Position numbers and translations under genes: made by a program. From positions 7,501 to 31,029 of the forward strand of contig JAHBMJ010001402.1 of the NCBI GenBank assembly GCA_018398765.1: a stretch of 23,529 bases of DNA, in the 5' to 3' direction. This document shows positions 9,500 through 17,685 of this stretch, piece by piece. Every line of letters begins with the position of its first letter. Positions within the stretch are counted from its first letter, which is position 1. The notes beneath the pieces were generated by a model. The model saw only the letters and a program-made list of their open reading frames with translations, was not told where the DNA came from and did no database searches. Origin of the DNA: Chromera velia. Lineage: Eukaryota; Sar; Chromeraceae.

Positions 9500-10450
9500 C
9501 GACTAAAGTGAGACTGCAAGAGACTGAGCAGTGTTTCGAAGCAGCATCTGGAAACATTTTGACTCCAAATAAGGACCAAGAAGACAGAAGTGCGGGGTTA
9601 ATAAGGATAAAATCAAGAACAGAACAGGGCCTGCCTTCTTTATAGTACGTGCACGCCCCCGGACAGTCAATTTCTACACCCCTGCCCTTGTCTATGAATC
9701 CAACTCCATTTAGAGGCATGAAGTTTGAGGCTTCACACAGATGAAGTAAAGCTCGACCCTCTGCATCTATTTGTGATCCGCATTCTGACTATCTAAATAC
9801 CCCTTGAACTCTAGCCCTGAACTATCCCATTTCCTTCTTCACCCCCCCTCCTTCCCAGGTCCGCTCCAGGTCCTGTGTCTTCTGTGACTACCTCCCTTTC
9901 CCAAGTGATTCTCTTAGGGAGTTCTGTTCCAATGTGTGAATTAAAATCTCCCAGCACCAGCTGCCTAGCTGATAAGGGGACATCACACACCGTATCAAGC
10001 AGAAATTCCCTCTCTTGTTCTTTCGTTACCCCATCTCTCAGATTCTGGTGAGCACCTTTCTGAAGGAAATAGACCCCAAAAATGAAAAGAGAGTCCCCCC
10101 CCTCCACCTTCCATTGTTTTCCTCCTTCTTGCCAGCACCCTTATATTTTAATTCTTGCAATATTTGGCCTGCATAGCTCTCATTCAGGTCTCAGCTATGC
10201 TTATAAGCTCTTCCTTCCTGTGTTTGCTTCCTTCACCTTAGCCCTCCCATGTATCCCCAATTTCCTTCTGTACCATTCTTTGTATACATAATTCCAACCT
10301 GAATGTCCCCCTATTGTCACTTTAGAGGAGAAGAATTTCGTTTCCATCAAAACCGCAATGTCAACCCTCTGCAACCACCTGCTGAGGGCTCCATTCGAAA
10401 TTTGGGACTTCAAACTTCCAACGTTCAGGGTTGCAACGACTAGTTGCCTC
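9500..10450 (-). pseudogene. LINE APE-type endonuclease domain
   Basis: The N-terminal strand reads VVATLNVGSLKS, then WLQRVDIAVLMETKFF (Asn and Glu of the APE active site), near 10438-10330. The central part reads IFGVYFLQKG and ARQLVLGDFNSHIG near 9950 (GDFN box). The C-terminal part reads SVLDFILIN and then ASKHCSVS near 9530, where the usual Ser-Asp-His is Ser-Lys-His. Between about 10203 and 10140 the frame has four stops in some 24 codons, so that part is decayed or in another frame. Another shift lies near a G7 run at 9842-9850. The enzyme class nicks target DNA to prime reverse transcription. Confidence 0.78.
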
Positions 10451-10615
10451 CGTTTGGCCTTTCTCTTAACAGATCTCGAATGGGATGCATGCGGGAAAAG
10501 AGGAGAGGAGGAACTAGGAGAGGAAAAAGGAGTGAAAAAAGAAGAAAGAACAGAAGAATGAAAAGAAATAAAAGAAGAAAGAGAATCATAAGTATATGAG
10601 AAAACATGAAATAGT

Positions 10616-10650
10616 GAATCGGAGGATGAATCGGAGGATGAATCGGAGGA
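10616..10650. repeat. 12-bp tandem repeat encoding SSDS
   Basis: Nearly three copies of gaatcggaggat. On the minus strand they encode Ser-Ser-Asp-Ser repeats in the linker between the second chromodomain module and the endonuclease. The 12-bp period keeps the frame. Confidence 0.8.
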
Positions 10651-10689
10651 GGGGGGGGTGTCTGAGAGGGGGGGAGCTCGGACTGTCCG

Positions 10690-11571
10690 TTTCTTCTGCC
10701 AGAAGGTAGCAATCAGATTCTTAGGCACCTTCCCCACAGGTACTCAGTAGGGCCTGCCTTTACCCTTTCTCTTCACACTGTACTGTCTATCCTTTCCGCT
10801 TCCCCGCGTGTCCATGATTTTCTTCATTTCCCCCTCTTCTGCTGACTTCCCACTCTTCTGACCCCTGAAGGCCCAGAAACGGGCGACCAGATCCTTAGGA
10901 ACCGAGGCTTTCAGAAGCCAGACTGTCCCTTCCTCCCCTTTCCTCCTGACTTCATACTCCCTGTTACCCTTTCTACCCTTAACAGTTGTGACTCTCTCTA
11001 TTCCTCCGTTCCTTTTCTTTTCTCTATTCCCATAAACCCCATAAAAGAAAATTCCACAACCCTCCCTCCCCAGCACCTCCCCACACTCCCAACAGCGTCT
11101 CTACCTCCTCGTACCCCTCTTCTTTTTCTTTCTTTCGGTTGGCTGGGGCGCAAGGTGATCCTCCTCCTCTCTACAGAGCAAAAGGGAGGGGTGGGGGGCT
11201 GTCTCCTCAGAGTCTCCTGGGAAGGTAAGAGGGGTAGGGGGAGAAGGGGGAAGAGGAGAAGAGGGAGAATGACAAAAGCATAAAGGATAAATAATAGGTT
11301 GGAGAAGAGGAGAAGAGGTATGCATCGCATCATGGATCTCTCTGTCTGCATGCATACTGTTCCTTGTTCGAGTCGGGTGGGGGGAGGGACCGACCTGGAA
11401 GCCCCCCTCCCCCCCGGCACAACACCTGCAGGATGAAAATGAATCGAGTCGAGTCGGGTGGGGGGGGGGGCCAGGCTGCCGTGTCACAGGCGTTGCCCGT
11501 CCCTCCCCCCCAGCCCTGTCATAGGCGGGTACCCCCACAGCAGCACTGGAGGAGGGGAAAAAGAGGAACAA
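10690..11571 (-). pseudogene. LINE N-terminal region with two tandem chromodomain-like modules
   Basis: One frame runs from 11571 into the endonuclease, broken by TAG (11103-11101) and TGA (10746-10744). Module 1 (11001-10864) reads REYEVRRKGEEGTVW, then SVPKDLVARFW. Module 2 (10822-10690) reads IMDTRGSGKDRQYSVKRKG, then stop-VPVGKVPKNLIATFW. Aligned without gaps, they share Y-x-V-(R/K)-R-K-G and V-P-K-(D/N)-L-(V/I)-A-x-F-W, and the Trp of module 1 falls on the TGA of module 2. This follows the chromodomain pattern Y-x-V-K-W-K-G ... T-W-E-P ... L-(I/L)-x-x-F, though the usual W of KWKG is Arg here. A CWEC ... GC cluster lies just upstream (11094). The N-terminal 150 codons are Pro/Ser-rich. 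The chromodomain call rests on pattern, not on a search. Confidence 0.55.
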
Positions 11572-11814
11572 AGCAGAAGAGGGAGAGGCGGAAGGGGTGG
11601 AAAAAGAGGAATGAAAAGGAAAAGAGGACGAGGAAGGAGAAGAAAGAAAAGGAGAAGAAGAGGAAAAGGAAGAAGATGAGGGATTCCCCCTATGATCTGG
11701 TCTCTCCCCCCCCTCCCCTCCCTATTCGTTCTCTCCCCTGTTCTTACTCACACCAGAACAGGGGGAAGGGGAAGAGAAGAACAAAGCAGAAGAAGAAGAG
11801 GAAGAAGAAGAAGG
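11560..11814. other. GA-rich tract with a perfect hairpin, at the LINE 5' end
   Basis: Purine-rich on the plus strand at 11560-11690 and 11761-11812. Between them, cccctgttct (11735-11744) and agaacagggg (11755-11764) form a 10-bp perfect stem with a 10-nt loop. On the LINE's own strand this is its pyrimidine-rich 5' leader. No promoter motif was recognised. Confidence 0.5.
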
Positions 11815-12376
11815 CACCGACAGGCATATTTTTTTCTCTTTTATCTTACAGGATGGGGTGCAGAGGCAATAAACTATGCCGCGCGATCCCGCATGCATGA
11901 TTGTTACACTAAATTATGGAGATGCTCAGCGATATACCGATCGAAGCGCAGGAGGTCGGCGTTTTTGTTCCATAGAAGAGACTCAAGAGTCTCCCCCGTT
12001 TTAAAAATACGGTGAGCGTCTCGCACTAGTTTTTGAAGGCTGCAAAGTCCCACTAACATTGAAGGAGATGCTAGTGGGGCGACGGTATCGAAGTCTAGGT
12101 TTTTTAGAAGCTGCGCTACGACTGCAATCTGCACACAGACCTGCAAGCGAGACTCGGTGATATGCTCTAGAAGCCTTTCATATCGAAGAGGGAAGGGCGA
12201 CGGGGGACGGGAAGAGGCGGCAGAGGACCACACTTGGAGCTCGGAGAGCCCACAACCACCATCTACTTATGTGCACTAATGTTTGCACACAGTGCAAAAT
12301 GTCTGTAGCTTGGAGACCACGCTCTAGCGATGTACTAGGAAAAGGTTCTAAGCCTAGGTCTACCGAAGCATCATCT
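11815..12376. repeat. direct repeat, copy B (right flank of LINE)
   Basis: The partner of 5441-5991. It continues rightwards into the N-terminal part of X ORF1 (to 12576), which copy A lacks. On its left it stops at LINE DNA, where copy A instead continues into X ORF2. Confidence 0.85.
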
Positions 12377-12576
12377 AGTAAACTTTCGTCTAGCGCATCT
12401 AGCAGGCTTATCGAAGCCTCGATAATTTGAATGCTAGTGGTTACAAACGGCATAAGATGAAAAGGGATAACCAGACTGCTCGTGGGATGGTGATGGCCTA
12501 AGAAATCAGCGATAAGCGTTCGGACGAGCGGGGGCAGGATTCGTTGGTCACTCGCCATGTTTCGTCTTTTATTCAT
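11870..12576 (-). pseudogene. element X ORF1, copy B (with N-terminus, frameshifted)
   Basis: ATG at 12576 opens a 132-codon frame (starts MNKRRNMASDQR; contains SIQIIEASISLLDALDESLL and HCVQTLVHISRWWLWALR). A 7-nt insertion relative to copy A near 12190 shifts it, and the protein resumes in another frame (YERLLEHITESRLQ ... ESLLWNKNADLLRFDR). Copy A lacks that insertion but has lost its N-terminus and has other breaks. The predicted product is helix-rich, with no metal-binding or catalytic motif that I can see. Upstream, tatataat on the minus strand near 12620 is a possible TATA-like element. No family recognised. Confidence 0.55.
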
Positions 12577-12700
12577 TTCTAAATGACGGAAGTTTTACCA
12601 CAGCGCGTGTCTTATTATATACCTAGCAGATCGTAAAAGTCTTCGGTCTCAAAGCTATACCTCTACAGCGCTTTATTGTGGCACCCTCTCGTGAAAAAAC

Positions 12701-13921
12701 GTAACGCGGAAGGTGGTTATACAGATGTACATGGACTAATTAGAAAGGTCTTAAATTTTTGAACCAGTTAAGCCGGTCCACGCGATTTCGGCGGCGCTCA
12801 GGTCCCAGAAAGGCACCAAATTGATCCCCAGAGGCCGCTGAGTGCATTGGTGCAAGAATTTGGGCCAAAACTTTCCAGGGCCACGATCAAAATCCCGAAA
12901 TTGTGCTCAGAATGCTCAAAAAGCACACCAATACACAGAGAAGGGTCATTTCGTCCTCTCGTCCCTTCCTGTCTACCTTGTTGTGTAGAGCAGTACCGAT
13001 GGTCAAACTGGCACAATTCTGCTTCCTTAGTACTAGACAGCTTGCTTCTGTATCGGGGTGAAGTCTTGTGGCGTAGTTGATCTGCTTTGGTGTGTCTGGT
13101 AGCTCCAGTCTGGACCAGTCAGGAAAGTACCTCCCAGGCCTCCAAAGCAACATTCCTTCTTTCTACCAGGAGGCCGCAGAATCGATCTCCAGCAATTTTG
13201 CCCAATGCCCTATGTCTGTTGTCATCCTCTCAGGCCAGCAGGATAGGTTCCTGATGAGTCTGCTGGTTATGGGAAGGCGAGATTGTTTTGTCTTCCTGTT
13301 GTGGAGAATTGGCGTCTTAGGGGTATTAATCGACCTCCAGCTCCCCCGGTAAGTGGTTCTGTCCTGCTCTTTCCCTCCAGACAGGAGCATATGAGTGTTG
13401 GGCAGCACCTTTATGCGATAGCTGCAGGTTTGAAGTGCTTAAGAAGGAAAAAGCCCTTCTGGCAATTTGACATAGGGTGCTATCTGGAGTGTATCTTTCT
13501 GTTCATGAGCAGACTTGTCAGTTAAAGTCCACAGTGCATCAACCATTCCTTATCCCCTGTTGGAACTAACTTATCTGGACCAGATGGAGCATGTTAGTAT
13601 GCATTTTATCATCATTGATATACCACAGCCCTTTCTGAACTTCTGAGTCCAGGAAGGCCACTTTGGCCTCTTCAGATGTCAGACTTCAGACGTCCGTTCT
13701 TTGGATTCCCTGTGAGTCTGGGAGTCGTTTTTTCTATACCAAACAGCTAGAGAGAGTCTAGAGAGGCAAACTGACGTCTCCTAGGGTCATTGCTTTGAGT
13801 CTAGGAGGAAAAAGGGAACAGAGGGCTGTTCCTTTTCCCCTCGAAATTTTTAAGCCGGTTAAGGTCTGGCCGCAGGTTCTAATTGGTCCATGCATATCTG
13901 TATAACCCGCCGCCGCGTTGC
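12701..13921. mobile_element. 1.2 kb element bounded by 45-bp inverted repeats
   Basis: The left arm 12701-12745 and the reverse complement of the right arm 13877-13921 agree at 37 of 45 positions, including a perfect central block ggttatacagat and the block aattagaa. Such paired arms indicate a DNA transposon or its non-autonomous derivative. The interior has no recognised transposase. Minus-strand frames at 13408-13163 and 13153-12887 are in the same phase, separated by one TAG (for example LPITSRLIRNLSCWPERMTT), and could be a decayed coding region. The exact ends and target duplication were not resolved. Confidence 0.55.
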
Positions 13922-14314
13922 GAAGTCGTTTCATTTCCCCCTCCCTCTAGATTTTGCCTGCTAGTTTTACCTGACTTGCGTTCCCCACCCCCGCCCTTGG
14001 CTTTCCTTTTTTCCCTTCTCCGAAGGGTGCGGTGCACTCCTCATGGACGTCTTCTTTCACACTTTTTTCTCTGGCTCCGACAAAGAATGTCTCCTCCCCC
14101 CTCTGATCAAAACAGATCTTTCCAAGTCTGTTTATTGCTGGAGTTGTTCGTCTGCGCTGCTTTCCCCTGCAGCAGGTATACATGAGATAGGTGCCTTGGA
14201 GTGGCGCAAACATCGCGAGAAGTCTAGACATGTAAAGAACCGCAGAAAGGAGCTCGCACAACATGGACGGACGGCAGATAGACAGACAGAAAAAAAGTGA
14301 GACCAACCCTTGAG

Positions 14315-14640
14315 CTATCGTGTCAGTAGACGTCCTCGCCTCCATGTTCGAGCTGGCGCTTCCGGTCCCTCTCCCTGAGAGAAACGTCCCCTGCAGAAGA
14401 CGACGACAAGGCAGTAGCATCTCCTGGCCCTCCTTTCTTGCGCTTCCCCTTGCTTCCCTCTCCACTGCCTGAATTGGCCCCTGCCGAAGATCAGGACAAG
14501 GCAGTAACGTCTCCTGGCCCTCTTTTCTTGCACTTTCCCTTGCCCTCCTCTCCACTGCCTGAATTGGCCCCTGCCGAAGACGAGGACGAGGCAGCGGTAC
14601 CAAAGTATGTACTGTGAGGGGCATTCCGCTTAATAAGAAG
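14315..14640 (-). pseudogene. repeat-containing exon-like segment (30-residue repeat)
   Basis: A 90-bp tandem repeat (period visible at 14421 and 14511, about 2.3 copies, 14390-14605) keeps a frame that reads SSSSAGANSGSGEEGKGKCK, then KRGPGDVTALS, on the minus strand. A TGA at 14493-14491 in the middle copy replaces a Ser codon (TCG) present in the other copies. The frame ends with RDRKRQLEHGGEDVY and TGA at 14317-14315. An acceptor-like cctcacag lies just upstream. Another frame (14663-13947) is longer but has unlikely composition. Function unknown; low-complexity Ser/Gly/Lys repeats suggest a disordered region. Confidence 0.38.
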
Positions 14641-14999
14641 ACTGAGTAATAAAGGGCTGGCAAGCGTCAGGCAGATGTGGGCCGGACGGGGGACCCAGAC
14701 CACATAGCGTACATGGGTGTATCACAAGGCCGCGCATCGTGAAGTCAGGCATGCTTTCATTAAATGATTTCAGTGAAGCGTATACTTGATGTGTCTGCTT
14801 GACGTCATTACTAAAAATGCTCGAGATTGACATTAACTGCTAGACCAAACTAACCGATGTCTGTCAAACTTTAATCACCTGTATCTGATAGTACTAAAAC
14901 TCCAGTAAAACAGCTTATATCTGGTAGTTCAGAGCCTCGTTCCACCCTCAGTTAAGGGAGAACGCTCTTGTTGAATTCAGTGTACTCAGACTGGTTTAG
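14641..14999. other. no feature recognised
   Basis: About 360 bp before the gypsy frame. I looked for an LTR end, a primer-binding site and a polypurine tract and could identify none with confidence. Confidence 0.4.
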
Positions 15000-16169
15000 T
15001 CTACCAACTGTCGACTCCATACGTCGATAGAAGGTGTGACAGAGGATGTACCGGCTCCGGGGATTCTGCAGATCGTCGGGGCCATTGAAGGATTGTCTCA
15101 GCGGATCGACTCTATGCAGGCAACGTAAAACCTGCATGGAAAAACTCTGCAATTACTTGTTTCTCAAGCCCCTCAGGAATCTGTCCAGGCAATGGTGACG
15201 TCACCTGCCATTGTGCTAGCCCAAAGTATAACTGCGTCCTCGTCGTACTACATGAAGCTGTGCGAGGCCCCTGCTCTATTCTCTGGAGTGAGAGCCAAGC
15301 TGACCAGGTGGTTGAAAGACGTAGAAGACTTCTACAAACTTAAGAAAGTGTTAGACCTGGACAAGGTACTGGTGGCAAAGAACAGAATGTTCCAGGACCT
15401 CAAGGAATGGTTTGATCTCTATGAGGTCGAGAATGGACCATTCCAGAACTGGGAGTCGTTGAAGGCTGCCCTCATCGAGCACTATTCAGACACACTGGCC
15501 AGACAGAAGGCCAGAAAGGACCTGAAGAAGTGCCGATACACTGGAGCTGGGGTCGACGACTACAACAAGCGATTCAAGCCGCTTGTTGCAAAACTGAAGG
15601 GCCGGTTGATCGAGGAAGACATCGTTGAAGACTATATCTCTGGTTTGCCAGCAGATAATATCCGCTTTGAAACAAACAAGGCGCATCCGGTCAACTTGGT
15701 CATCGCCATGAAGACGGTAAGCGAGCTTGAGGTTTTTCTCTCTGGTGGAGAAGGACCGCGAGGCGGGACACGAGACTTTCAAAGGCCGAGTGCCTTCAAG
15801 AGTGGTGGGGAGAGTGCCCGACGCAACTCTCCACTAAGATAAGAGGAAGGGCCCGTCCCCATGGACCTGTGTGGGGTCCGTCAACTCCCACTGCCACTCA
15901 CACTGGCAGAGAGGTCTCTCTACACTGCAGAGGGAAGGTGTTTCAGATGCCGCCTCGTACAGCATACTGCTAGGCAGTGTCCAGGTCCTTTCTCTGGATT
16001 TGGCGGAAACTTCTCTAGAATGCGGAGACTCACTGGCGGAGGGAACCCTTGGGACTCACAGGACTACAGGAGATTCCGTGGAGACTTCAGGCAGGGGGGA
16101 TGGGGGCAGGGCAGAGGCGGATACCAGGAAGATCGCAGAGGGTTTGGAGCTTCATTCCCGACCGCCTAA
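15000..16169 (+). pseudogene. gag: gypsy Gag with CCHC zinc knuckle
   Basis: Upstream of the ATG at 15192 the same frame already reads GAIEGLSQRIDSMQAT and then TAA, HGKTLQLLVSQ, a typical Gag N-terminus, so the true start is probably earlier than 15192. The core (15250-15750) contains FSGVRAKLTRWLKDVEDFY, WESLKAALIEHY and YNKRFKPLVAKL, the helical retrotransposon Gag domain. After TAA at 15840 the frame continues with PVPMDL and the knuckle CFRCRLVQHTARQC (15939-15980), C-x2-C-x4-H-x4-C, which binds RNA during particle assembly. A Gly/Arg/Asp-rich tail ends at TAA 16167. Gag packages the element's RNA. Confidence 0.8.
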
Positions 16170-16766
16170 GCATAGCCACCTCTGGGCCAGTCACAGTGGA
16201 GAAGGGGATGTAGAGACGGTGGTCCCAGAGGGAGAGGAAGAGGTGGAAGGAAGCCGGCAGGTAAGGGAGTTCGAACGATCTACGGAGGTTTCGAGACGGA
16301 TGAGGTGATAGGAGCAGAGGGACTCGAAACTTGTGGTCAGTGCCCCAAGATGGGAGGAAGCCCTGAGAATGAAGATATGCTAATGGAAATGAAGGAGGAG
16401 GAAAATGAAACAGGAGTCCGTCCGGGGTTGTTTATGTTTTCAGGTCGGGTGGCTGGTATACCTGTCAAAGTTTTGATTGATTCGGGTGTAGATAATATTT
16501 ATCTTGACCGTCGTTTTGCTCATGCCCACCATCTCTGTATGTGCAAATTGAGATGACCCGTCAACTTGCACAGTGCTCTCAAGTCCTCAAAGACTCGGTC
16601 GGTCTGTGAGTGTGCACTCACAGTGCCGATCAACATTCAGGGGTATCAAGAGACAGTGGATGCAATGTTGGCCGACCTGGATGAGTATAATTTGATCTTG
16701 GGGACAAAGCGGGGTCGTGCCTATAAGCCAGAACTGCAGTGGTCGTCTCAAAGTCTGCGTTTTTAG
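16170..16766 (+). pseudogene. gypsy aspartic protease
   Basis: This shares the Gag frame. GRVAGIPVKVLIDSGVDNIY carries the catalytic Asp-Ser-Gly (16479-16487). After a TGA at 16554 the frame resumes with TVPINIQGY and DLDEYNLILG, the distal flap and strand motif of retropepsins, and ends near LQWSSQSLRF at TAG 16764. A spacer rich in Gly, Arg and Gln precedes it and contains TAA and TAG three codons apart (FPTA-stop-A-stop-PPLGQSQW). The enzyme would cleave the polyprotein. Classification rests on DSG plus ILG at the expected spacing. Confidence 0.68.
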
Positions 16767-17318
16767 TTCAGAGGGGAATTAATTTATTGGGTTCCAGATG
16801 TGGAGTTGCAGGAAGAGGATGAGGAACAAACATTCAGCACTCTTCCTTTTCTCTCTTCTGTGCAGGCAAAGCGGGCGATCCGGAAAGGAGCTGTCTGCCA
16901 TCTAGTCAGACTGCAGACAGAAATCCCTTTCAGTGAGTCCACTGGGGTTGCCTGTAGGGTTCAGGGATTGCATGAAGTCAGTAAAGACGGGGGGAAAAAG
17001 AATGCTGGGGAGAATGGAAAGGGACTTAGGGGTAGTGAGGCAATGAATGATGATTTTCTCTCTTCTCTTCCTTCTGATCATCCTGTTCTTTCTTCGCCTG
17101 AATTGACTGAGGTTCGTGAGTACCTAAAGAAATCGACCGTGCCGATCGACGTGAAGAGAATTCTGGCAGACAATGCATCTCTCTTTCCTGATTCCTTGAC
17201 AAGGTTGCCGCCATCCCGGGGGGAAGGACTTGACTTCAAGATAGATCTTGAACCAGGACACCCGCTTCCAGCTTGCCCAAAGTCTCTATGCTTGAAACTG
17301 GACCTTTATGCTAAAGTC
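16767..17318 (+). pseudogene. gypsy protease-RT linker and truncated RT N-terminus
   Basis: Continues the same frame after TAG 16764. The linker contains SSPELTEVREYLKKSTVP; then ILADNASLFPDSLTRLPPSR and GLDFKIDLEPGHPLP match the segment before the RT fingers in Ty3/gypsy Pol. The similarity stops within about 15 residues, and the frame ends at TGA near 17319. The first RT catalytic motif is never reached, so no RT activity could be encoded here. Confidence 0.65.
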
Positions 17319-17321
17319 TGA

Positions 17322-17685
17322 CCTTTATATTATTAGTATTTAATAATCATTGCATGTCATGCCCCGAGGTTGGCCAGAGCCTAAGTAGTGGCTCACCGGC
17401 TTTAACCGTCTCAATTCAGTTATGATTTTATCTACAATAGAATGTTACTATTTTTTTTTTTAGTTGACTAGTACTAATTTTTCAATATAAGTTATAATTA
17501 ACATATTAAGAAAGTTTAAGTATATTTAAGTATCTCTAATAAACCCAGCAACAAACTTATGTAGGGTAACCTCAGGCTACTAGGTAACCTACAGCATAAT
17601 AATTAAGAAATACAAATTGATTTAGAAAAAAAAGATTGACTGTGAAAAAATAGTATCTATGAAAGACATTTAGATCTTTTTGTTT
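17322..17685. other. AT-rich block with an imperfect hairpin
   Basis: Strongly AT-rich compared with both neighbours. It includes a long T run near 17451-17461, repeated tttaagtata phrases near 17515-17535, and an imperfect inverted repeat gtagggtaacct/aggtaacctac at 17561-17592. It separates the truncated gypsy element from the 3' end of the minus-strand methyltransferase gene and may hold that gene's 3' UTR. The minus frame shows clustered stops here. No gene recognised. Confidence 0.45.

Larger units (their letters stand above)
5992..11814 (-). mobile_element. non-LTR retrotransposon (LINE) with APE endonuclease and RT, degenerate
   Basis: On the minus strand the order is: open N-terminal frame with two chromodomain-like modules (11571-10690), Ser/Asp-rich linker, APE-type endonuclease (10440-9500), basic linker, reverse transcriptase (8840-7750), C-terminal domain with a CCHC motif, then about 590 bp of 3' region. 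Endonuclease, RT and CCHC motifs are listed in the sub-entries. The frame changes near 9850, 8500 and 8290, each at or beside a homopolymer run, and several single stops interrupt otherwise open frames. The boundaries are set by the flanking direct repeats; no poly(A) tail was found, though the minus-strand 3' end is A-rich near 6010-6050. The assignment to EN-RT LINEs is secure, but the clade is not determined. Confidence 0.85.
15000..17318 (+). mobile_element. truncated Ty3/gypsy retrotransposon (Gag, protease, start of RT)
   Basis: A single plus-strand frame joins a Gag coiled-coil start, Gag core, zinc knuckle, aspartic protease and the beginning of RT without any frameshift. It is interrupted by stops at 15126 (TAA), 15840 (TAA), 16167 (TAA), 16173 (TAG), 16554 (TGA) and 16764 (TAG). 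The sequence ends just after the RT N-terminal signature (LPPSRGEGLDFKIDLEPGHP); RT catalytic boxes, RNase H and integrase are absent, and no LTR was identified. A nine-base repeat, gacctttat, occurs at 17301 and 17320 where the similarity ends. Gag and Pol share one frame, as in some Ty3/gypsy lineages. Confidence 0.8.

Noticed and set aside
10140-10203. Four closely spaced stops in the endonuclease frame as recoded codons
   Set aside because: Their density matches random sequence; local decay or a double frameshift is as likely, so they were left out of the count.
5441-12376. The 550 bp direct repeats as LTRs of an LTR retrotransposon
   Set aside because: They contain part of a coding frame (X ORF1), lack TG..CA ends, and enclose an EN-RT LINE rather than LTR-type genes.
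12730-13860. A continuous minus frame of some 370 codons if all stops are read through
   Set aside because: It holds about nine stops, not far below chance for this composition, and no motif anchors it; not used as evidence for reassignment.
13947-14663. 238-codon minus-strand frame
   Set aside because: Its repeat reads LRQGPIQAVER with erratic flanks; a neighbouring frame gives a more protein-like 30-residue repeat. Neither is firm.
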